Source of the DNA: Cylindrodendrum hubeiense
Lineage: Eukaryota > Ascomycota > Sordariomycetes > Hypocreales > Nectriaceae
NCBI GenBank assembly: GCA_014621425.1
Contig: JAANBB010000115.1
Coordinates: 1 to 64,000 of the forward strand
Reading direction: 5' to 3'
DNA: 64,000 nucleotides
Shown here: positions 11,060 through 22,414 of the stretch, in pieces
Layout: each line of letters starts with the position of its first letter
How positions within the stretch are numbered: the stretch's first letter is position 1
Notes under the pieces: generated by a model
Seen by the model: the letters and a program-made list of their open reading frames with translations, nothing else
Database searches by the model: none
What the model was told of the DNA's origin: nothing
Translations under genes and position numbers: made by a program

Positions 11060-11717
11060 GTGGATACAACATGCGCACTACCCCTTCCCTCGCCGACATA
11101 TTATTCAGGAAATGACAAGAAAATACGAATGAAGCGAGGGGTGGGTTAGGTCATATACAACTGGACGTCATATAATCCTCCCAGCTGGCTTGAGACCATC
11201 TGGCTCCCGTGCGGGTACTAAATGGAGCTTCCGGTAGAGGGTTAATGGAGGCTTATCGAGCACTATAGGACCTGGAGGAATGCTAAAGATTCGCAGAGCC
11301 TACACATCCTTCTTAGAAGGCTAGTCAGGTCGGGCGTCTTTAATATGTTCATAAACCAGAAAGAGTACCGGTCTTAGTTAGAATACCATAATTATTACAC
11401 CAAAAGAATGGAAGCTTTGTCTTTTACCGGAGTATTTATATGAACATCTTGACGTAAAGGTTATGCGCTTGGGGTATCTGCCAGCAGGCCAATTTGTCTA
11501 GGGGTGGAGTAGTAACTGTAAGAGTTGGGGATATCCTCACAGCTTAATGGAATAAACATCATACATCACTCTTATTCAGCGCAAACAATATTTCTTTCAA
11601 TCTTTAACATTGATTTAATGAGATCTATAGGTCTTTACCCGCTCATTGTATTATTTCGTGATGCTCTGCATCTGGTATATGTTTCCACCCAACCAAGGCT
11701 GATACTCTCAGAGCATC
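11060..11717. other. intergenic between convergent 3' ends
   Basis: AT-rich sequence between the acidic-tail gene (plus strand) and the sugar transporter (minus strand). I see no gene or RNA. It must hold both transcription ends. Confidence 0.6.
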
Positions 11718-13364
11718 TTAGACCTTATGCTCAGCCTTGCTATCAAACTCCTTGACATCGGCATGAGCAATTTCCGCCATCTTCTCAGACGCATGCGGCG
11801 TAATTGCGTCCTCGCCGTCGAAGACAATAGAGATCTGCTCCAGAGTGTAACCTCGGGTCTCAGGGTAGCCGAAGTAGGCGGTGATGAGAAGAAGAGTGAG
11901 CATGACGATGAAGACAATGTAGTATTTCCAGCCAATGGCTTCAAGGGCGATGGCGTTGACGAAAGTGTTGACGAAAATGGCCGCGACAGTAGAGCACCAG
12001 GCAACGGTGAATCCACGGGATCGAAGGCTGAACTGCCAGATCTCGCAAGGGTAGGCTGTAAGAAGGGGGGTCCTGAAGAGGTTAGTATCAATGTTTTATG
12101 AGTGGTTTGGGTTGTTTTGGGGTGACTTACATGCCAACATCGTATCCAGCGAAGAAAATGAAGAGGAAGGGGATGACGGCCATACCGACGGATGAAGAAC
12201 CCGAGGAGGCAAAAGAGCCGCTCAATCCAGTGACAATGATGAAGCTGACCAACATGACACTTGCAGAGGTCAGGAAGAGGAAGCGGCGACCGAGTCGATC
12301 GATGCTGGTAGCAGCTGCAATTGCCCAGAGCAAGTTCCACACATTGAGGCAAGCCGAGATGAGAGTCTGATCGGTGACGGACTCAACACCAACGGAAGTG
12401 AGAACAAGAGGAAGATAGTAGGAAACCACGCCGTTTCCTGCCCACTGGGCAAAGATACCAAGAGAGATGGAGATGAAAAGACGGTGGCGGTTACCGGGAG
12501 TCTTGATCATATCGGCGTATGAGGCGCTGGATGAGGCCTCCTTCTCGGCGGTGATGGCAGCCTCGATCTCGTTCATCTGGTAGATGACAATAGCATTCTC
12601 CCTGTCACCACCGGCGTGGTACTCGGCAAGAATATCATGGGCCTCTTCGTTTCGGCCGACGCTGATAAGCCAACGGGGGCTCTCAGGGGACATGAGAAAG
12701 CCGGGGATGGCAGCAATAGACAAGATAATCTGGATAAGAACGGGAACGCGCCAGCACCAGCTGGAGGGGATGTTTCGGCAGCCGAAAGTAACCCAACCGC
12801 AGAGGGTGCCGCCGACGTACCAGCCGCACATGTAGAGGGCGTTGGCGATGGATCGCTGCTTGGGGTGGGCAATCTCGTTGATCAGGAGGGGCGACGCGTT
12901 ACCCAACCAGGCGGCGGCGATACCGATAAAAAGTCGAGCAATAGTGAAAGTCTTTTCGTTTTGAGCAGCAGTCTGCATGCCAACACCGAGGATGAGGAAC
13001 AAGTAGCCGACGTAGATACCGGGCTTGCGACCATATCGGTTGGAGACCCAAGCAGCGACAGGGAAGCCAACACCGTTACCCAGCCAATAGATGGCTGTGA
13101 TCCAGCCCAGATAGACACCAGTAGGGTTGTCCATGAATTCCTTCCATCTGGGGAGGGCCAGGACACCACCCATAATGGAGCCATCGTAACCGTTTGCTGA
13201 GGCTGTTTGACACGATATTAGACGGGGATTGAGCAATTGGGGGCGTTTTGCTTACAGAACAGAACCAGAGAGATGGTGATGAAGTTCAGCTTGCGCAGGT
13301 AGCTGTGCTTGTACCAGGGCGTCTCATCGGAGAGCCCTGCCAGGGCAGTAACTTGTCCAGCCAT
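11718..13364 (-). CDS. MFS sugar transporter (lactose permease / hexose transporter-like)
   Basis: Three exons: 13256-13364, 12131-13202 and 11718-12072 (introns 53 and 58 bp, phases in register), giving 511 residues with about 12 membrane helices. Sugar-porter signatures are present: RYGRKPG in the first cytoplasmic loop, PESPRWL after helix 6, RLGRR in the second repeat, and PETRGYTLEQI after helix 12. The GYDGS motif in helix 1 is typical of the fungal sugar porter group that includes lactose, cellobiose and hexose carriers. It acts at the plasma membrane as a proton-sugar symporter by family analogy. It diverges from a cytosolic beta-glucosidase gene, so a beta-linked disaccharide is a plausible substrate, though this is inference. 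Confidence 0.92.
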
Positions 13365-14277
13365 TGTGTGAGTGTCCTCTCAAACGAATTGAGCACTGTA
13401 ATTGACTTGGGAAGTAGAGCCAGGTAGTTGGCTTGTGTTGTGATGATGGGATTCAAGATCTTGATGAATGCTCCCAAAGACCGGGGGTGACGCGGACCTA
13501 TATACTAAATTTTACCTGTTCGCAGCGGGCGCTCGAGACCCGCCAGAATGGTTCGTCCTATGGTCTGGGAAAGTGGAGTTGACAGGCGAGCCCTGTTGAT
13601 TCAGCGCGTCGTAAGTTGGTTGACGCTCATGTTGCCTCCCGAGTTCTCAGCCGACAACTGCAACCGAAAAAAAGTCTACAAATCTTCCTACCCCGTGGAG
13701 AAATTTAGCTCCATTTCCCCATCGCGGAGCCGCGGGGGTTGACCTCGTGGACAGCCAACCTTGTTTGATTTCATTAGTTTCCGGGTCAAGATGGTACGGA
13801 GGCGGAGAATTGAGTCAGGGGTCGGCGTGGGCGACGCAAAGAGACTGCCGAGGCGGAGAATTAGCACGCGAGTTGGCTGAAGCGCGCGCCGTGATTGCTC
13901 AATGTGACACAAAATGGCCTAATTCTCCGCTTCGGAACACGGACGCTGTCTTGGCTGTCAATTTCTGACGCTTCCCCGGTATTCGTGTGGACTCCAGCCT
14001 GGGCATCCCCGTATTCTCCGCGTCAAGTGATGAGAAGATGCTTGTTAGTGGGCTAGAAGGATGTCAACCTGTCAACCATGTGGATCATGCCTAGAAAACT
14101 AGGACCGTGCTATGAGATTGTTTCGGAGGCGGGATAAGGATGCCTTGACCAGAATTCTCGACTCGCCTCGCGTGACCCTTTGCTGTGTTTTCATCTCCAT
14201 CCTTTCCAGCTTGCGTAGTCTGCGGAATTCACGGCAATTTTTTCCTTGCATCTACATTCTCATATCAACATTTCAAA
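13365..14277. promoter_or_regulatory. bidirectional promoter with repeated GCGGAGAAT motif
   Basis: This 913-bp region drives the transporter to the left and the beta-glucosidase to the right. GCGGAGAATT occurs on the plus strand at 13802-13811 and 13853-13862 and on the minus strand at 13921-13930. A fourth copy with one change (GCGGAGAATA) is at 14012-14021, minus strand. A CGG half-site of this kind fits binding by a Zn2Cys6 regulator. A GCGGGG sequence near 13733 fits the carbon-repressor consensus SYGGRG, but that is weak by itself. Confidence 0.55.
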
Positions 14278-17001
14278 ATGGATGTCGAAGCTCTCATCGA
14301 ACAGTTGACGCTCGAGGAAAAGGTTGCGTTGACAGCTGGTTAGTTGCTTGAATGCTTTCTTTTTGGACCAATACTCACTCACTGTTTAAGGTACTGGATG
14401 GTGGCATACCACGGCAATTGACCGCCTTTCAATCCCGTCCATTCGGCTTTCTGATGGCCCAAATGGAGTTCGGGGGACGCATTTCTTTGATAGCACGCCT
14501 TCGGCATGCCTGCCCTGTGGCACAGCGCTAGGGTCGACATTTGACACCAATCTTGCAGAGCGAATTGGCGGCTTGTTATCTGATGAAGCCCATGCCAAGG
14601 GAGCTCATGTCATCCTTGGGCCGACTATCAACATTCAACGAGGACCCCTCGGTGGAAGAGGTTTTGAGTCTGTGTCGGAGGACCCGATCCTGTCTGGTAT
14701 CATTGCTGGACACTATGTTCGCGGTCTCCAGAAGTCAGGCGTGTCGGCCACGTTGAAGCATTTCGTGTGCAATGACATGGAGAGCGAGAGAATGGCTGTC
14801 GATGCGCTGGTCACCGCTCGCGCCCTGCGAGAGATTTACCTGCTGCCATTCATGATTGCCATCGAGATGGCCCAGCCCCGTGCTGTCATGACCTCCTACA
14901 GCAAGGTCAACGGCTGCCATCTCGCAGAAAACTACCACATCCTACAAGAGATTCTACGAGATGAGTGGAAGTGGGAGGGGCTCATCATGAGCGATTGGTA
15001 CGGAACCTACAGTACCTCCGAGGCCATCAACGCTGGCCTGGATCTCGAGATGCCCGGACCTACGCGATGGCGTGGAGAGGCCCTCAGCCATGCCGTGACT
15101 GCCAACAAGATCAAGAAGTCAACCCTCGATGAGCGAGTGCGCAATGTGCTGAAGCTCATCAAGCAGGGTCTTGAGAACACTTCCATCCCCCCCAACGCTC
15201 CGGAGAAGCAGCTCAACACCCCTGAGCACATTGCTCTTCTGCGAGAGGCCGCCGCCAAGTCGGTCGTTCTGTTGAAGAATGAGCAGAACGTCCTGCCTTT
15301 CAGCGCCAACAAGAGCGTCGCGGTAATCGGCCCCAACGCCAACATTGCGACGTACTGCGGTGGCGGCAGCGCTGGTCTTCGCGCGTACAAGGCGGTTACG
15401 CCGCTCGAGGGCATCAAGAGCCTGGCCAGCGACGTCACCTTTTCTCAGGGCGCCTACGGCCACCAGATGCTGCCTGTTTTGGGCAAGGCGTTGCGGACCG
15501 TGGACGGAAAGCAGGGGTTCTCTCTCCGGTTTTACAACGACCCGCCCAAGGCCAGGGGTGTCACCGGTGTCCGGCCAATGCTGGAGGAGCGGATCCTTGA
15601 CGACACCTACACGTGGTTTGTCGACTATGAGCACCCTGATCTGGCCGACATTTGGTACGCTGAGGCAGAGGGCATCCTGACGCCCGAGACGTCTGGCGAG
15701 TGGGAGTTTGGCCTGTCGGTTCACGGAACGGCCGAGCTCTTCATCAACGGCGAGGCGGTTGTTTCCAACGTTACGAACCAGCGACTTGGAAACAGCTTCG
15801 TCGGTTGCGGAACTGTTGAAGAGACAGGAAGCATCACGCTCGAGGCCGGCAAGGAATACCGCATCCTCGTGCAATGGGGCTGCTCCAAGACGAGCTCCCT
15901 CAAGGTCTCGGGCATGGTGGACTTTGGCCAGGGCGGTCTCCGCTTCAGCGGCTGCCCCAAGCTCGACGCCAGCGCCGCTATCCAGGAGGCTGTCCAGGTT
16001 GCCAAGTCGGTCGACCAGGTTGTGCTCTGCGTTGGCACCAGCGGCGAGTGGGAGTGCGAGGGCCAGGACCGCACCACCATGGCTCTTCCTCCGGGAACTG
16101 ACGAGTTGGTCGAAGCTGTGATTGCGGCCAACCCCAACACCGCCATTGTCATCCAGAGCGGTACTCCCGTCGCCATGCCTTGGGCGGATCGGGCCAACAC
16201 GGTCCTGCAGGCCTGGTTCGGCGGTAACGAGGGTGGAAACGGTATCGCCGACGTGCTCTTTGGAGCTGTCAACCCGGTAAGCACATTGAAGTGATAATCG
16301 CAGTTCCATGCTAACAGTCCCAGGCCGGAAAGCTCTCCATCACCATGCCCCGCCGTCTGGCGGACAACCCCAGCGCTCTGAGCTTCCGTTCTGACAACGG
16401 TCGCGTGCTGTACAGCGAGGACGTTTATGTGGGATACCGCTGGTACGACACTCTGGACATTGCGCCTCTGTTTGCCTTTGGCCACGGTTTGTCTTATACG
16501 TCGTTTGAGCTGTCTGGACTCGAGGTCACTCAGGGGAGTGCCCAGGCCAATGGTCACACCAATGGGCTCACCAATGGCGACATCAATGGCCACGCATCCA
16601 CAGACTCGCCCGATGCTCTGATTGTTCACGATGCCGAGCAACTCACTGTTCGCGTCCAGGTCGCCAACACCGGCTCCCTCGCTGGTGCCGAGGTGGTCCA
16701 GGTCTACGTCAAGCCTGCGGCTTCAACGCCATTGACCAGCTCAACCAGGGAAACCATCACACGACCCGCGAAGGAGCTCAAGGGCTTCGCCAAGGTGCAC
16801 GTGGAGGCTGGAGCCAGCGAGGCGGGCGTGGTTACGCTGGACCTGCTGCGCGCGACGAGCTACTGGAGCGAGATGGAGGATTGCTGGCGCAGCGATGCTG
16901 GGTCCTACGGGATCTTGGTCGGTACGAGCAGCCGTGGCACGTTCTTGGAGAAGACGGTCGTGCTCAAGAAGAGCAGGACTTGGAAGGGGCTGCGCAACTG
17001 A
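14278..17001 (+). CDS. beta-glucosidase, glycoside hydrolase family 3, with PA14 insert
   Basis: Three exons: 14278-14338, 14391-16276 and 16324-17001, introns 52 and 47 bp, giving 874 residues. It hydrolyses terminal beta-glucosyl residues such as those of cellobiose. The GH3 N-domain shows LSDGPNGVRG, KHFVCNDME and the nucleophile Asp222 in IMSDWYGT. The alpha/beta sandwich follows (VLLKNEQNVLPF). A PA14-like insert lies around residues 390-550 (GEWEFGLSVHGTAELFINGE), and a fibronectin-III-like end carries FGHGLSYTSFEL. A short Asn-Gly-rich linker (NGHTNGLTNGDINGH) is unusual. There is no signal peptide, so the enzyme is probably cytosolic and acts on imported sugar, which fits the divergent transporter. 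The start is the only ATG before VEALIEQLTLEEKV. Confidence 0.95.
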
Positions 17002-17425
17002 TGATGATCTGATGGAACTGGGAACATAACTAGATATGGACATGACTGGGACTAGGCGTTTTGGGTAGACGGATGAATAAAGTGCATGAAGGGAGAGAAT
17101 AAGCTTAAGAATATATTATTTACTTATTATATTTACAAAAAGCTATTTATTAAAGACCTACAACTACAAATCTTAGCTACATCATGAGTGCATGCACTCT
17201 GAACATAAAGGCAACTTTTTACTATTAGGGAATAAATCACTAAAATAAAAGGTAGTATTAGGGAATAAATAACGAAGATAAAATGTAATTAGGATAAATA
17301 AATGCTAATAATTAGCCTTCCTGGATTTCCCTGGTCAAATGTCATCGTCGGTATATTGCTGGTAATTATATTTTGAACAGCTGTACACGAATATGTGCGA
17401 ATAGCAGCACTCATTTAAAAGAAGA
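17002..17425. other. AT-rich intergenic
   Basis: Strongly AT-rich (17090-17330), between convergent genes. No gene is seen. It includes a repeated TTAGGGAATAAAT near 17225 and 17259. Confidence 0.6.
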
Positions 17426-18103
17426 TTAAATATCACGGCCCACGTCATGGACGAGGCGGTCGGGATTGGGACCTTCATGTCGCCTCCCCTGACGCCGATT
17501 CCCACTTCTGTCTCTCAGGTACGTGCCATAAGTCACGGGCCATGAACCTAGTGATACATTCGTGTCCCACGCCGTTCTGATTGCTGCTTCAAATCTGCTC
17601 TCCCACCCGGACGGGATGAGGTGCGCTTGGGTAAACAGGTAGAATTGGTCCCGCACCCAGCCGGTACATCCTCTCCCCTTCTGGGTGAACTCGTACCGGT
17701 GGTTGTCTGCCCGGACAATGGCATCCAAGAAGCTGACCACCCTGTGCCCGGGCTCCGCGGGAATGCTAACAGTCTGGTGGTGGTTGTGCGTCAGCATGTG
17801 CCGGTGGTCCATGATGTCGAGCCGGCCAAGGTAACCTTCACGGCCGGGCCAGGCACCAGGGGAAATCTCCAGCTGGACGAACTCGTGCTCCCCTGTCTGG
17901 AGGAAGATTTTCCAATGGTTACCGCCATTTGGCAGGACGCTGTGGGCAACGAATTGGACAAAAGTGACGATGCGGCTGCTACTGCGGATCCGGCTCTTGG
18001 CCGCCTCAGGGATGTAGCTAACAGGGTCCAAGTTTTCCATCTCAAAGTTGGTGTGGGAGGCCTTCTTCCCTCCCTGCCCCGTAGAAGGGAACTCATGCAA
18101 CAT
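17426..18103 (-). CDS. hypothetical fungal protein, 225 residues
   Basis: A single open frame of 225 residues with balanced composition. Visible motifs are FVQFVAHSVLPNGGNHWKIF, VSIPAEPGHRVVSFLDAI and GCTGWVRDQF. The NHWKIFL strand and the overall size recall the small fungal proteins grouped as DUF7770; I am not sure of that match. No signal peptide, membrane helix or catalytic motif is seen. The Arg-rich C-terminus (RDRSGNRRQGRRHEGPNPD) is less typical, and a GTACCT donor-like site lies there, so the last exon might end differently. An internal ATG (MENLDPV) is an alternative start. Confidence 0.65.
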   Translation of the reverse strand: MLHEFPSTGQGGKKASHTNFEMENLDPVSYIPEAAKSRIRSSSRIVTFVQFVAHSVLPNGGNHWKIFLQTGEHEFVQLEISPGAWPGREGYLGRLDIMDHRHMLTHNHHQTVSIPAEPGHRVVSFLDAIVRADNHRYEFTQKGRGCTGWVRDQFYLFTQAHLIPSGWESRFEAAIRTAWDTNVSLGSWPVTYGTYLRDRSGNRRQGRRHEGPNPDRLVHDVGRDI

Positions 18104-18839
18104 CCCATAGCCGGATAATAATAATCGACTGCGTGCTGCGGAAAATAATGAGGTAAAGAGTTTGTATTACAGGTGTCGAGTCTGCCAAACATGTGCGAAT
18201 GGAATGTGGGATTTGGGAACTCATTCTTCATTCTTTTAAAATTGATTTCCCATGGCAGACTGTTGCCTGTCAGCGGCCAACTCTCTGGGCCAGTTGCGAA
18301 ACGCTTAGCCCCAACTGATCGGACCATGAACTAATAAAAGTTCAAATAGAACATCCCACACGTAACCAACAAACGTGTCAGACAGAGCGGTTGGTCCCTC
18401 TAGGATGACTTACGAGCGAGGGGTCAGGGCGGCTACAGAAGAGGGAAACCCCTCATGATCAGAGGCATCAATCATCATCTATCTAATCAGACGATTTAGC
18501 TCTATTCCGTCTCCGCAACCTATCAAAACTCGCCAACGTGAGGTGCCGCACAGTATTCCTCATCTCATTTGCACATAAATCATTTTCCTGGCCATCACCG
18601 CCGTCTGTCTTCCATCAATATATACGATGGGTTTTTCACTGCCAAGACACTCGAAAACAACCCCAAATGCTGATGAACCCAGTAGCTTTCTCCAGCACAG
18701 TCCCCAGACGAAACTCGGTCAACCAGCAACTGGTTCGGATTTCTTTCGCCTACCAAGACGTAAATTAAACCTTTACAGCCGGTGGGTGCGTGCGCGATTG
18801 CTCAAGACATTCACCTATTAAAATAGCCTAATTCGACTG
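18104..18839. other. intergenic
   Basis: Upstream region of the minus-strand gene ending at 18103. Frames here are short and unsupported. No motif stands out. Confidence 0.5.
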
Positions 18840-19458
18840 ATGACAATTATCTTTTCCCCCTTCGATGGCCAAGATATCAGCTCTATTTCTCCGACGCGGC
18901 TCCTTCAGATCCACTCCACGGTGCCGATACTCCATCACTTGGGCGGAGTCAAAATTATCCGCAGTTCTAAATCTTTCGTCATGAGGGGAGGATTAGACGT
19001 TGCAATGAGCGGGTCAGACCTACGTCAACCAGTCCCGAAAGTGCATCGCGTTTTCACCGCACATTTCCGACATCTTCGAGACCGAGCAGATCAAGGGTCA
19101 TTTCATTGCCATGGACTATATCGCAGGGCCAGCTGTAGAGAAGAGTTGGGATTCGCTGGAAAGGGACTCAAAAGAGTCCGTGGCACAACAGGTCGCCGAC
19201 ATTGTCGAAAAAGCAGTCCAGAGTCCTTGACGGCCTTCCTCCAGGCCCTCGTGGTCGAGGTCGAGATGAGAAGTTCGTACCCATGGTTCACAGATTACGG
19301 CGCGGGGCCGTTTACCACTCTGGGAGATCTCGAAGCCTGGTGCAGCCACCACGTTGGCGTGTATATCATGGTCGAACAGCTGCCTGCCGGCACGCCCAGG
19401 TTTCGGTTTCAGAACGTGGTATTCACATCAAGATATTAGCCTGCGGAATCTGATCTAG
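18840..19458 (+). pseudogene. broken aminoglycoside-phosphotransferase-like kinase
   Basis: Pieces of a fungal APH/choline-kinase-like protein lie in order but in different frames. Piece 1 (about 18927-19064) reads LGGVKIIRSSKSFVMR and PVPKVHRVFTAH. Piece 2 (19066-19230) reads QIKGHFIAMDYIAG and ends in a stop. Piece 3 (about 19278-19427) reads WFTDYGAGPF, LEAWCSHH and PRFRFQNVVFT. Piece 4 (19426-19458) reads HQDISLRNLI, the catalytic loop, then a stop. At least three frame changes separate them without usable splice sites. The domain part after the catalytic loop (DFG-like region) is missing. This indicates a decayed and truncated gene. Confidence 0.75.
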
Positions 19459-20202
19459 GATCTGACCTTGCTGGCATCAGAGATGGCTGAGGAGTGTTAT
19501 AGAATTGCGCAGCTGATGATGTACCGACTTCCAGCACACTGCGCACACTCAGCACACACTCAATCAGCACTAACTTTCAGGGCACCTACCACCTAATGTT
19601 GGGCGCATGAAGCACCCAACTTCCAACGAGCCGGTAATTTACCTAATTTCCAATGCGCTTGGTCTAATATTGGATGCCAATTCCATTGCCACCGTCACAT
19701 AATACCGGAAACGGAGCGCCGTTTAGTCTGAACCGGACACTGTATCGAGAACGAACACGCGGTCCAGTGTCAAGTGAGTGCCCAATTCTGTCCCACATTC
19801 CGAAGGTTTACCTAATGTGCCCGCTATGCTAGCACTTTAATTTTCCCCCACCGTACTCCGTATTGGCCCCCGGGGTTATGGAAGAAGAAAAGGCGGAGGC
19901 GGGGATGGGGCGCCCAGGCGTCAGCGTCCAGCCCGCTAGCCGTCAGCGTCCAACCCGCCAGACTCAGCGTCCAACCCGCCAGACTTCGCACCAATTCCAG
20001 CGGGTCGTCACCCTCGTCGTGGGGGGGGCTAACAAATTCGACAGGGCCCCCCGTGTGACTATTTACCCAGGCAGACAGACGAGCCCTTCACGCCACCCCA
20101 GGATGGAGAAATAACCTTGATCCGTTTCTCCGCCTGAATGTTAATTCTCCTCCTCACTCACTTAATGCATGACGACCGAGCGAGTGATCCGCGCCCACAG
20201 CC
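19459..20202. promoter_or_regulatory. upstream region of Zn2Cys6 gene with tandem repeat
   Basis: No gene. The region holds CAGCGTCCAACCCGCCAGAC-type repeats (19920-19985) and a GC-rich stretch, then the presumed promoter of the regulator starting at 20203. Confidence 0.5.
19920..19985. repeat. three-copy tandem repeat, about 21 bp
   Basis: CAGCGTCCAACCCGCCAGAC occurs twice almost exactly, preceded by a diverged copy (CAGCGTCCAGCCCGCTAGC). It lies about 220 bp before the regulator gene. Confidence 0.8.
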
Positions 20203-22414
20203 ATGTGCCGCTCGCCGCCTCCTCTTGCTTCGCCATCGACTCCCGGGAACGTCTCGGCAGACGCCGCCGTAACCGGGAAGCGGCCGCAGACCCTCGCGCG
20301 CCGCGCCTGTGATGCTTGCCGGGCGCGGAGGCGGAAATGCGTCTTTGCCGAAGGGGTCCCCCATCGCAGTCTGCGCCGCAGGCTCAAGACCAGGCTCAAA
20401 GCCATGCCCAGTGTCACGATTGTCTAAGGCTCGGTATTACATGCAGCTTTCTCGTTCCCACGCGCACGCGGGGGCCGAAGCGTCGGTTGGTTTCCTCCTG
20501 TCACTGACTCAATGTCACGCACCCACGGCCCATGCTTACTGTGCCCCTCAGGAAACGGCTTCCCTCTACGCCTCGCGAAAGCGGCGATGAGCAGCCTGCT
20601 ACTGAGCACTCTGTAACCCCTGCCGAGGACCGGGAATGGCAATTCACAGCGGTACATGCAGAGCATCGGAGTGATATCCGCCCTCTGGCCCCGATAGACC
20701 ATTCCTCCCCGTATGGACCCCAGCTCAGCATAGACGGCCGCCAAGTATCATCACCAGGCTTGACTGTCCAGAATGCATCTCCCTCCATGGCCATGGCCGG
20801 CCCGAGGTTGCCAACCGATGAGCTGTGCTCCCGCGCGCTGCTCAACATCATCATGAACGACTACCTGGATCTCATCTATCCGCTGGTCCCCGTCATTCAC
20901 CGTCCGAGTTTCCGCGCCGACCTTGCGTCAAACCGGGACCTCACAGACCCGGACTTTCTCTCCATTGTCATAGCGCTCGCCGCTTTGACCGTGGGCCTCT
21001 TGCCTACGCGGTTCCCCGTCTATCGGGCCCTGGCTCCTGATGTAGCCATGCGCTTCGAAACGAGAATGGCCATGATCAACTGTTGTGTCGACATGTGCAT
21101 GCGCCTTCGGACGAACACCTTTTGGGATCACATCAACTTACGGAAATGGGCCGTTTGCTATCTGCTGTCTGTCGGCTGTTTCCAAACCGGCCAAGCCAAT
21201 CGAAGCCGCATGCTTGAGGTGGAGTCTATGCAGGTCGGGCGTTTGCTAGGCCTGCATCGCATCTCAGACTATGAAGGGCTCAATAGTATCGAAACCCAAT
21301 TGCGAAAGAAGGCATTCTGGCTGATGTTTTATACTTATGCGTAAGTCTACTTACGCCTCGTCCTAACCAACCACGTCTGACAGTAATAGGCATTCAACCC
21401 TCCTTGCCGGCCGCCAGGAACGGCTCGCATTTCTCGATCACACCACGCTACACGAAGTCAACTTCGAAGCCCTATTTCCCTTGGACCTTGACGATGAATT
21501 CATTCTTAAAAACAGCATCCTAAACCCTCCAACACCCGTCGCCTCCCCATCCACACCAGGCACACAGACACAGCCGGCATCACCTCTCGGTCTCACAAGT
21601 GGATTCATTCTACATTCCAAAGTCTTCCTGAAGGCTTTACAAGAAGCCCTCTCTCCGGGATATTGTGATTGGGAGCGCCGCCATAGTCCAGAGGTCCGCC
21701 TATCACGTCTAAGGAATCTTCTGCTGGAGGTGAGATACATGCTAGATGACGTCCCCGGCCCGATGCGACAATGGGCCTCTACAGGCGACGGAGTTAATGA
21801 TCCGCCACGTCCACCCGAAGGCCTCCCACCCATATCCAGTTATGATGGTCTGCCTCGGCCCGTGCATGGTGCTAAATTCGATGCAAATGCCAAAGCGCTA
21901 CCAGGACAAGTCGAGATAATGAGGGCGAACCTTCACGGCACTCACTTGTGGGTGCAGAGTCTGCTGCTGGATCAAATCGACGTCTTGCTACAAAAAATAT
22001 CACAAAAGCCAGACTCCTCCGAGACTGCTGACTCGTACTCGGCGGCTCTGAAATCAAGCTGGACAGAACGTGAGGATGTTTGCCGTCAAATGCTGCATCT
22101 ACTACACAGCATGCCTTATGCCCATCTTGAGCCCAATGGGCTTTATCTTGTAAGTTAATCATGTCTAAGATCCACAAGTTACTTGGGTTTATACACGCCA
22201 GACACTGACTTGCACACAGACGTACAAGGTCCGCGATGTAGGCGTTACACTCCTCAACTGCCCCTACGAAGGTGACGAACGGCCAGCCCGGCGTGCTGCT
22301 GAGTACATGCGAGACTTCACTCGGGCACTTTCCAGGCTTGACCGAAGCGAGATTGTCAACACAAGCAGCCTCAAGAGCTGGGTTGATGTTGATCGCGAGA
22401 GAACGTTGAGATGA
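20203..22414 (+). CDS. Zn2Cys6 transcription factor with apparent frameshift in the zinc cluster
   Basis: A fungal binuclear-cluster regulator. The first three cysteines (ACDACRARRRKC) are in the frame starting at 20203. The last three (QCHDCLRLGITCSF), followed by a basic RTRGPKRR, are in another frame. The change must occur near GGGGTCCCCC at 20353-20362, within an unusually long loop; no normal intron fits there. Afterwards introns 20486-20551, 21341-21389 and 22150-22219 keep phase. The middle part (LDLIYPLVPVIHRPSF, QVGRLLGLHRISD, KKAFWLMFYTYAHSTLLAGR) is the Fungal_trans domain. The end is LKSWVDVDRERTLR. Either the DNA-binding domain is broken, or the sequence has a one-base error in a homopolymer. 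The target genes are unknown; the transporter/glucosidase module lies 3.2 kb away. Confidence 0.78.
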
